64,000 nt of DNA from NCBI GenBank assembly GCA_006384855.1, contig VCJN01002426.1, positions 149,934 through 213,933 of the forward strand, in the 5' to 3' direction. Shown here piece by piece: positions 56,690-64,000 of the stretch (position 1 is its first letter; every line of letters begins with the position of its first letter). The notes beneath the pieces were generated by a model. It was not told where the DNA came from. It did no database searches and saw nothing but the letters and a program-made list of their open reading frames with translations. A program made the translations under genes and the position numbers. This DNA is from Tetraselmis striata. Its lineage: Eukaryota; Chlorophyta; Chlorodendrophyceae; Chlorodendrales; Chlorodendraceae.

Positions 56690-58000
56690 TGTGTGGAATA
56701 AGCCACGCAAGGACTGAGATTTGTCTTCATATAGGTGTAGCATATCAACACGACGAAGACTTTGATATGGTTCCCATGAGTCATGGGATCCGTCATATAT
56801 AGCCTTGCCAACGCACTAGGAACAGAAGTGCAGGGCCGCGGGAGTAGTCAAGGTTATCGTTGTTATATTCGATACGGTGGTCGAGGATTTGGTCTATGAT
56901 AAATTCATCTGCTGGTAGAGCAGTTCGACCAGGGACAGTGTCGGGTGGAACATTAGGGGAGTGACAGCGACGAAGGTGGGAAATGTGAAACACAGGGTGG
57001 CATTCCATTGTGGGGGGTAAACGTATGTGGTAAGCTTGAGGTGAAATTTACGAACAATGGGATAAGGGCCAATAAAACGTTGACGGAATTTTTTAGTTGG
57101 TTGATTTCGTAATAGGAGGTGTTCAGTGGACAACCACACCTTATCACCCTCAAAAAATCTTCTGGTCGGGTACGGTTGTTTGCATAAGCTTTTTGGTATT
57201 CGTCGGCTAATTTCAGCTGTTCGGTTATAAGGGCATGAGTATCATGTATAGTATGTAAGAGGTCAAGGTGTGGGTGGTTAGTATTCGGGGTTTGGTGCAA
57301 GAGACTGGCAGGGGTTAACGGATTTAGGCCATACACGGCTTCAAAGGGAGTGTGATTTGTGGCGGAGTGGGTGGAGTTATTATATGAGAATTCAGCAAGA
57401 GATAGGGCATTCAACCAGTCATCATGATTTTATGCACAAAAGCGCGAAGTATTTGTTCAACAGTGCGGTGGGTACGTTCAGTTTGGCCGTCAGTTTCAGG
57501 GTGGTATGAAGATGATATGTTTAACTTTGTTTTGAGAGAGCGGAATAAGGATTGCCAAAATGCGGAGGTAAAACGGGGATCACGGTCGGAAATGATAGTG
57601 CGGCACATGCCGTGATGACGGTAGATGTTATTTAGAAACAGTTTGGCCAATTGGGGAGCGTCAATAGACATGTTGCAGGGAATAAAATGGGCTTGTTTAG
57701 AAAAGGTGCAGACAAAGGTTGCAATTAAAGCATCATAGCCGTCTTGCAAAGGGAGGCCTGTTATAAAATCCATTGAAATAATCTCCCAAGGTCGAGAGGC
57801 TTTTGGTAACGGAAATAATATACCGGGTGGTTTTTGGGTAGAAGCTTTAATGCGTTGACAGGTGGAGCAATGTTTGCAGTATTATTTTATATCTTTGTTC
57901 ATGCGTGGCCACCAAAACGTTTTTGAAATATTGAGTAAAGTGCGTCGGGCGTCCGGGTGTCCAGCATTGTCATGATATTCGTGTATTATAGAGTGCATGA
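56690..58000 (-). pseudogene. LTR element: integrase and chromodomain
   Basis: The zinc-binding end shows NAGHPDARRTL and YCKHCSTCQRIKAS with a TAA stop just before the Cys pair. The core has MDFITGLPLQ, IISDRDPRFTSAFWQSLF (second Asp) and ETDGQTERTHRTVEQ (Glu). LAEFSYNNSTHSATNHTPFE is the usual Ty3 continuation. The chromodomain (IIDQILDHR, LLFLVRWQGY, then SHDSWEPYQSLRRVDML) is split by a small frameshift near 56795. Catalytic Asp and Glu residues are visible. Confidence 0.85.
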
Positions 58001-58780
58001 TTTTTTATCGGCAGCAGGTATGCAGATTTTATCAGCCATCCAATAAAGGTTATCGGTAGAGTCAAAGTTGACACCGACAGGTATACGGGGGCCTGAATAA
58101 TTTGCATCAATGCTATAGCCGTGGCGAATGCGGTTAAGCAGTGAGGGGTCAACTTGCAGGTGACACATAGACGAGAGAAAATCATGCATATCCTCTAGTT
58201 CGGAGTCAAGTAATCTTTTCTCAGCGGCGAGGACATCATGTTTAAGATTAGGTCGGCGGGATAGGGCGTCAGCTTCATTTTGACTACCTTTGCGGTAAAG
58301 TATTGACAGAATAGGTTTTTGAGTGCGGGTTGAGATGGCAAGATAAGGTGAAATGTCAGAGAGCCAGAGGGCGTGGCGGCGGCCGAGGGCATCTTGAGTT
58401 GGTAAATGACGTAAGGTGGCATGATCAGTAATTACTGTAATGCTAGCAGCACCTTCGACATAGCAGCGCCATTCTTTAAGCGCGCAGACAACACCCAATA
58501 GTTCTTGGTCATATGTAGGATAATTTGTGTGAGCAGGTTGTAGTATTTTGGCAAAGTAAGCGCACGGGCGTAATTTGTTGGAATCGTCTTTTTGTAAAAG
58601 AACGGCGCCTAAAGCGTATTTTACTGGCATCCGTGGATATGACGAATTCCGCGTCAGGACCGGTCTTAGGACTCATTAGTACAGGGGCAGAACAGAGCGC
58701 GTGTTTCAGTGCATTAAACGCAGTGTGTTGACGTACGCCCCACTCGAATTTTTTCTTTTTGCGAGTAATGTCGTAAAGGG
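57986..58780 (-). pseudogene. LTR element: RNase H
   Basis: ALKHALCSAPVLMSPKTGPD, VISTDAS (first Asp), YPTYDQELLGVVCALKEWRC (Glu) and TVITDHATLRHLPTQ (Asp) give the Ty3-type RNase H pattern. A frame break lies near 58630. Confidence 0.8.
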
Positions 58781-58786
58781 GTGCAG

Positions 58787-59700
58787 CTAAGTGAGAGTAT
58801 TTGTGTATGTATCGGCGGTAAAAATTGCAAAGCCCAGGAACTGCTGGACCTGCTGAACAGACCGCGGCGGGGACCAGTTCTTAACGGCGGAGACTTTATT
58901 ATCAGAGGGACGTAGGCCAGCTTTGCTGACCATGTGCCCTAAGTATTCGAGCTCGTGTTTACCGAAAAGCACTTAGGTAACCGTAGTCGTATATCATTCT
59001 GCGCCAGTAAGCCGAGTGTGATGTCAAGATGGTGGAGGTGTTCGTCGAGAGAGTTGCTGAAAATTAAAACGTCGTCAAGGTAAACGAGGATAAAGGTGTT
59101 TTTGTGAGGCTGTAGAACATGGTTCATCCAGCGTTGGAAGGCAGAGGGGGCGTTTGTGAGGCCAAAGGGCATTACTAGAAACTCGAACTGACCGAACTGG
59201 CATTTAAACGAAGTTTTTTGTACGTCAGAGTCTTTGATGCGAAGTTGGTGGTATCCGAGAGCAAGGTCGAGAGCAGAGTAAACTGCAGCACCAGACAGCA
59301 TATCGAGTAGCATGTCCGCGTTGGGTACAGGAAACTCGATTCGTTTGGTGTATTTGTTAAGCTGACGGTAGTCGATGCACATGCGGAGGCCGCCGTTTGC
59401 CTTTCGAGCGAACATGACAGGAGCGGCAAAGGGAGAGAAAGACTCACGGATAAAGCCCTTCTCTAAGAAGCTGTTAAGTTGTTTTTTAATTCCTCTAATT
59501 CAGCGGGTGAAAGTCGGTAGATTTTTTCGGCCGGAACAGAGGCATTTTCGGTTAGTGGTATTTCAAGGTCGAGGCGAGGGCGTGATTGCGGTAGGGAGTC
59601 AAGGGGTTGGCAAATAGAGCGGTGCTTAAGCAGTATAGACTGTACGTGTTTAGTGTATTCTGTGCTTTGGTCAGTAGTCACTGCCGCGATGTCGGAGTCA
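58787..59700 (-). pseudogene. LTR element: reverse transcriptase
   Basis: LRMCIDYRQLNKYTKRIEFP, YSALDLALGYHQLRIKDSDV, LVMPFGLTNAPSAFQRWMN and ILVYLDDVLIFSNSLDEHL are motifs of Ty3-type RT, with the catalytic YLDD. The C-terminal part (ELEYLGHMVSKAGLRPSDNK, VQQVQQFLGF) is in another frame. A single-base change in an A run near 59480 separates the protease-RT linker from RT. Confidence 0.9.
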
Positions 59701-59730
59701 ATTTGGTCCGCGGTAGTTGTTTCAGTAGCG

Positions 59731-60228
59731 TCATATTCTTTTAGGATTGCGCAGAAAAAATACAGTATTCGGATCTTTTCGCTTTATCTCACGAGCCATA
59801 GCATTAGCGTGAACGATATCGACGTTAGATTCGCGGGACTGAGTAGGGCAGATTATTTCACTGCCATCGGGAAAAGTTAATTTACCGGTTGGCCAATCAA
59901 TATCGGGGTTGTGCGATTTTAGGAAGGACATGCCCAGTACACAGTTGAACGAGTTCTGTAATGTAGTAACGATAAATTCAACTGTAGCCGTATAACCGTT
60001 TATATTCAACTTGAGGGTGCATGATTTAGCCGCGAGAGAGAGGCGGCCATCAGCCATGACGATCCGTATTTTATTATTTAGAGGTTGAGTGGGTAATTTG
60101 TTTAGGCGGACATACTGTTCATCAATAAAGCAAAGGGTAGCGCCGCTATCGAGCATCATAGTAGCGGGCGGTAAAGCAAGGTGTTCAGCTAGGGTCGGTT
60201 TGAGTAATAGCAGATCGTTGTCGTTCAT
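59731..60228 (-). pseudogene. LTR element: aspartic protease
   Basis: MMLDSGATLCFIDEQYVRLN holds the DSGA active site; IRIVMADGRL, the flap region, and VLGMSFLKSHNPDIDWPTGK close the retropepsin fold. A 166-codon open frame. Confidence 0.85.
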
Positions 60229-61544
60229 AGACGTTATAAAGGCTTTTCTGTTTCAAAGCGGGGTTGGTGCGACTTGACCCGGGCACGCGGGATGTATGTC
60301 TTACCATGAGATTCGTAGCTGAGGGCTTTGTAGTCCTCAGTGGACCATGACAGAATTAATGGCGGCAGCCTCACGTTCCTCGACAGTGCTATCTGCGAGG
60401 TATACGTCAACTATCCACTGTGTGGGTGGCATCGGCCAGTCCTCAGTGGCAGATGTGGCAGTGTGGAACAGGCAGGTACCCGCGGGTAGGCACTGGAGTC
60501 GTTTGTATTTTTTTCAGTATAGGGGTCCAAGATTTCCCTAAGTCAGAACTAGCGGGGCAAAATGATTATAGCACGCGTGTCATAAGGTAATTCCTGGCGT
60601 TGAGACTCAAATGTTCGAGAATTGGCAATACTGATTCGTCGTACGGTGGACTTATTAGTACAGGTATGACCAATTGCTGAAGTGAGGAAAAGGGTTTATC
60701 CTTAGAGCAATACTCATGGCAAACAGTGTCAAACGCAGAGGCACAAGCGTCCAGAGTATAGGACCGATATTCAGAGTTTAAGTCGAACATTTTCAGTTTT
60801 ATCAAAACGAATAGAGTCAGGTGGCATGCAGTTGGTCAATATTCTTTTTAGCCTGCGGTGTTTAGCGTACTGGCGTTGACGAACCGGGAATAGCAGAACA
60901 TTTCTCAGTACAAGACATGCCCTCGGTTGGATTGTCCGCAGGGATGGTAAAGTCAGCGGCAGACATGGACCTACGAACCTGCTCGCTGGTGAGGCGCCAC
61001 TGGTTCGTACGACTCGTGGGGCAATACCGAGGAGGCCTCAGCGTGCGCATCAGGCCATTAGAGCGGCGGTAGCTGGGCTATTCTCGTCGGATGCAGTTGC
61101 CATTGGAGATTCGGGCCTCAGAGTTCGGGGGATAACACGGCGGAGCTGGGACAAATTCGACTGAATTTACCATTTTCGGAACGTCTGACGGCATACTCCG
61201 CCCCAACCGTCATTGGTCTATTCAGGTTCATGGCCTAAGACCGCTTAGAGGTTTTGGTGGCAGCCACTTTAGCTTGCCAAGCTTTTTTGTCACCGAGGCT
61301 AGTCTCAGGGCAGACAATCAAAATCCAGCGAAGCGTCGCATTTTTCGGCGACGCGGTGAGCTTTACTGCTGTACGGGTACCCGTATATGCGGATCGGGCC
61401 TATAGGTGCATGACTAAAGCGCTCATATACTGGAATGCACTACTAAGTACTATAATCCACCCGCCCGCCCGCCCGCCCGCCCACGGTTCTTAAATACACA
61501 GCCGTCCGATTATGATCTCACGGTTGGGAGGTACTGGCACTGAT
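60229..61544 (-). other. Unexplained 1.3 kb between protease and gag
   Basis: Ty3 elements normally have gag directly before protease. Here a short frame (60566-60805: FDTVCHEYCSKDKPFSSLQQ, VIPVLISPPYDESVLPILEH) and other decayed pieces intervene. No family is recognised. (CCCG)n-like sequence lies at 61456-61482. Confidence 0.35.
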
Positions 61545-62645
61545 ACTCGCTACTCGCTGCTGGTATGGAAAAAAAATGGTACTCGCTAGTCGGTCACAAG
61601 CCACTTATCTGCTGCCATGTACTACTAAGTACTGTAATCTGGTGGAGCTCGCTACTGGTACTCGCTACCGTACCTGTACTCGCCACTGGTGTGAATACAA
61701 AAGGGAAGTTCCCCATAATTAGAAAATCAACACAGAAAGCCGCCTAAAAGCGGCCGGCAGTCCCGCATAAGCGGGATGATGAGTGATGCGCACACGGTTC
61801 AGAGTCCGGGCCACGCGAGCACGTGTGTGTGTGGGTGTTCCTCGGACGTGCTGTGCAGCTTTAGCAACGGGATGGCAGACGAATCTGCGCCGTTTGATGA
61901 TGATGGCAGCGAGCTCGCTCTCGAAGCGGGCCACCAAGCTCAGGACCCCGAGGAAATCTCTTGCGAGCAAGGCCTCCTGGTGAGCGCCCGGGTGATGCAC
62001 CGAGTGCCCCCGCGATAAGAGGGCATCCCCGATCCGCAGCCAAGCATGCGCTACACGCACTGTGCGGTTGCACCCCCTTGCTCACCTCACCCACTGTGCC
62101 GAAGACCATGCCCGTTTACTCCCGCATATCAGGATGTCTCGAAGAGGACCCTTCTGTCCGGGCTCCGTGTTGTGCCACGCCGCATCCCGCGCAGCAACCC
62201 CCGTTGTATGTCGCCCAACAGGGATGCGCTCAACCGATCCACAGCCGTGGCCCGGGGCACTGCAGTGTACTTGACCCCGTACCGCATAGTCTTGAACCTC
62301 CAGCAGCGTGGACTTCAAGCTCCGGGGATCATAACTCCCGGTCACGACGTTGAACGCCGGAAGGGAGAGCTCCTGCGTCCGGCACTAGGTCCTTGAGTTC
62401 ATCCCCTGGGTACGGTGTGCCAAGAGGAACTGCTGCTGGAACAAGTCATCCCACCTCCCGCCGTACCGCGATACCTAGGTCGTGAACACAATGATCGCGG
62501 AAGGCATCATTGTGGTAAGGATTAGCGACTACTCGCTACTCGCTGCTGGTAATGGAAAAAAAAATGTACTCGCTAGTCGTCACAAGCGCTTATCTACTGA
62601 CATGTACTACTAAGTACTATAATCCGGTGGAGCCGCCGCTCGAAA
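61545..62645. mobile_element. Nested insertion flanked by about 115-bp direct repeats, containing retroelement copy C
   Basis: Direct repeats 61545-61665 and 62527-62645 share ACTCGCTGCTGGTA, GTACTCGCTAGTCG, and GTACTACTAAGTACT. Between them, on the minus strand, lies a copy of the retroelement C-terminal region (about 61731-62510) with the family hairpin (61736-61757). The insertion sits inside the LTR element near the end of gag. Confidence 0.6.
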
Positions 62646-62807
62646 CGCTACTGCGCCTGATGACTTCTATGCAAGCCACACGCGAGTTCCTAGTCGCTAC
62701 TTCAAAGCGCTTGCAATGCAATTCATGGAACTGTGTAGGCCAGCGATATAGAACCCGTTACTTTGAAATTTTCTGAAAAATCGACGCACCGCTGATTCAA
62801 CTGCCAA

Positions 62808-63720
62808 GTTACTTCATAGAATGGCATACTTTACCACAGCCAGAGCAGATTCCTGTATAACGGCCATATCCGGCCAAGCCGGGAATCGGCCTAGTGCCTG
62901 AGCCAGAGGCCTGAGAGGGGTTAGGCGGAGGATTAGAGGGCGGTCCTGGCAGAACAACAGAAGAAAAAGGGCAAGCACCGGGGCGAATATATTTATTTGG
63001 CGGGTTAGAACCAGGATTACCGTTGGCACGGCGCTTGGCAACAACAGTCGTAGCGGCGAACTCAACGTTGACAGCTTCGAGGTGGCGAGGAAGTGTGTCC
63101 ATGGTTGTCAGCTCCTCGCGGGCGACCATCGATGCTGCCTCCACGCGGGCGTTGGTCTGCTCAGGGAGCTGAGACAAGATGAGTCCAGCCATAGCAGATT
63201 CGTTGGGGCGGTCCGCCTCGGGGAGCAGCTGGAAGGCTCGGACGATCTTGGACGCAAGATCAACCGAGTTGCGTGCCATAGACGGTTGCGGGGTCTTGAT
63301 GTTCTTGATGCGACATGCTTGTGGACGAGGGAGTGAAAGGTCGCGCAGCCGTGCAGTTTCTTGACAAGCTTGCTCCTTAAGTCGGAAAAGTCGGCGAAGT
63401 AGGTAGCAAGGGTGATGCCGGTGGTCACTTCACGGTCGACAGGAGTCAGGGAGTCGATGAGGGCACGGTAGAAGACGCCGGTCTCGTTGTCGGAGTCGAA
63501 CTGGCGGAGCAGCCATTGCTCCATAGCAGGGGTCCAGTAGAGGCCGTGGACCGTTTCGGCGATGGTAGAAAGGAAGCGGTTGAGAGCAGACATGTCACGA
63601 CGGTCAGAGATGCGTCGATCGGCAGGGATTGGCAGGGGCGAATAGCGAACTTGGAGAGCTCAGATTGGACAGCACGAGAGACCGGGTCGATATCCATAGG
63701 TTGAGTCATGGTAGAAGGTT
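62808..63720 (-). pseudogene. LTR element: gag, capsid and zinc-knuckle remnant
   Basis: FLSTIAETVHGLYWTPAMEQ, FYRALIDSLTPVDREVTTG and LLPEADRPNESAMAGLILSQ are capsid-like helices in two frames with a break near 63300. The C-terminal end is ICSGCGKVCHSMK followed by a stop: a CCHC knuckle cut before its last Cys. The region beyond belongs to other sequence, so the frame was disrupted here. Confidence 0.65.
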
Positions 63721-63798
63721 GAGCAGGGAGAGCGGTAGCTTGGCTGCGGGTTGCTACGGGCATGAGCTGAGAAGCGCGCGGGGGGGGGGGGGGGGCGA

Positions 63799-63816
63799 CC
63801 AGGACTCGCGAAACCA
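63799..63816 (-). promoter_or_regulatory. Primer-binding site candidate
   Basis: The minus-strand sequence three bases after the 5' LTR is TGGTTTCGCGAGTCCTGG. It starts TGG, complementary to a tRNA CCA end, as expected of LTR elements. The tRNA is not identified. Confidence 0.55.
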
Positions 63817-63819
63817 ATG

Positions 63820-64000
63820 TGAGGTACAGTAATGCCCTAATGCAATTAAAGGCAAGAAGGCAAAGGTTTTGAGGAAACAATATCGAAATGTTACATGATC
63901 ATCAGCTGGTTCAGCTAGTTTAGCGGCAGCTAGTAGCACAGAGGCAGAGCAGCGGCAGAGTAGTTCAGCGGTCAGCCTTGGGCATTGCGGAAATATAGCA
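63820..64000 (-). repeat. 5' LTR, partial at window edge
   Basis: Matches 56203-56384 (TGAGGTACAGTAATGCCCTA ... GGGCATTGCGGAAATATAGC) with about fifteen differences counted by eye. If it is as long as the other LTR it would end about 220 bases beyond the window. Confidence 0.85.

Larger units (their letters stand above)
2533..63795. repeat. Dispersed homopolymer C/G tracts (about 30, roughly 10-40 nt each)
   Basis: C runs begin near 2547, 8860, 9982, 12799, 14191, 14821, 24404, 25978, 33808, 39980, 40857, 42969, 49668 and 52690. G runs begin near 5296, 7232, 8183, 10890, 11226, 26131, 37830, 39139, 39171, 43271, 43581, 44451, 47250, 48747, 50808 and 63780. Every run falling within a modelled gene is intronic. 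In the sense of the host gene most are poly-C, sometimes near the 3' splice site, but several in the TPR gene are poly-G in sense. Exact lengths in the assembly may be unreliable. Confidence 0.9.
56203..64000 (-). mobile_element. Ty3-type LTR retrotransposon (chromovirus), runs off the window
   Basis: Read on the minus strand the order is 5' LTR, primer site, gag with zinc-knuckle, protease, RT, RNase H, integrase, chromodomain, polypurine tract, 3' LTR. That order and the C-terminal chromodomain define chromoviruses. The two LTRs look roughly 90 percent alike over the 181 bp that can be compared, so insertion is not very recent. Frameshifts, a stop and a nested insertion (61545-62645) make it inactive. 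The far end of the 5' LTR, and so the target duplication, lies outside. Confidence 0.9.

Overview
The window is nuclear DNA of a eukaryote. The genes are split by many introns with GT-AG (twice GC-AG) borders, the intergenic DNA is full of decayed transposable elements, and no operons, rRNA, tRNA or CRISPR could be supported. A HU-type bacterial DNA-binding protein carrying a presequence, GC-rich exons, short homopolymer C/G tracts in most introns, and the types of retroelement present suggest an alga. A photosynthetic stramenopile such as a xanthophyte is my weak preference; a green alga is not excluded. All gene models below are my own hand-spliced reconstructions: frames and intron phases were checked exon by exon, but nothing was tested against transcripts.

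Layout. 1-2.9 kb: 3' part of a sulfotransferase gene (+) whose fifth visible intron carries a 555-bp foldback element. 4.1-5.2 kb: a complete small gene (-) joining a SAP domain to three Jupiter/HN1-like motifs. 6.4-22.9 kb: an accessory tract of a dead tyrosine recombinase, a decayed zinc-finger/Tudor-like gene, a Cys-rich possible transposase end, tandem foldbacks, a truncated LINE, and a 4.4-kb retroelement with an inverted partner copy. 23.4-28.7 kb: a convergent pair, a HU-like protein (+) and a mitochondrial-type DnaJ without zinc finger (-), both with presequences. 29.4-30.0 kb: a second tyrosine recombinase fragment. 31.4-34.5 kb: a divergent pair, a fatty-acid-hydroxylase-superfamily membrane enzyme (-) and an unrecognised coiled-coil-like gene (+). 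37.1-50.0 kb: one 15-exon gene (-) for a 706-residue TPR protein with N-terminal membrane segments. 50-56 kb: LINE tails, unrecognised ORFs and a microsatellite. 56.2 kb to the end: a Ty3-type chromovirus (-) with LTR, polypurine tract, pol, chromodomain, gag, primer site and start of the 5' LTR, broken by frameshifts, a stop and a nested insertion.

How the genes relate. There is no pathway cluster. HU and DnaJ could both act in an organelle, most likely the mitochondrion, but their adjacency may be chance. The points most worth following are the SAP-Jupiter architecture, the presequence-bearing HU, a splice choice that includes or skips an in-frame TGA in the gene at 33.5 kb, the two consecutive membrane-segment exons of the TPR gene, the conserved 3' hairpin of the retroelement family, and the LINE 3' tails scattered through the window.
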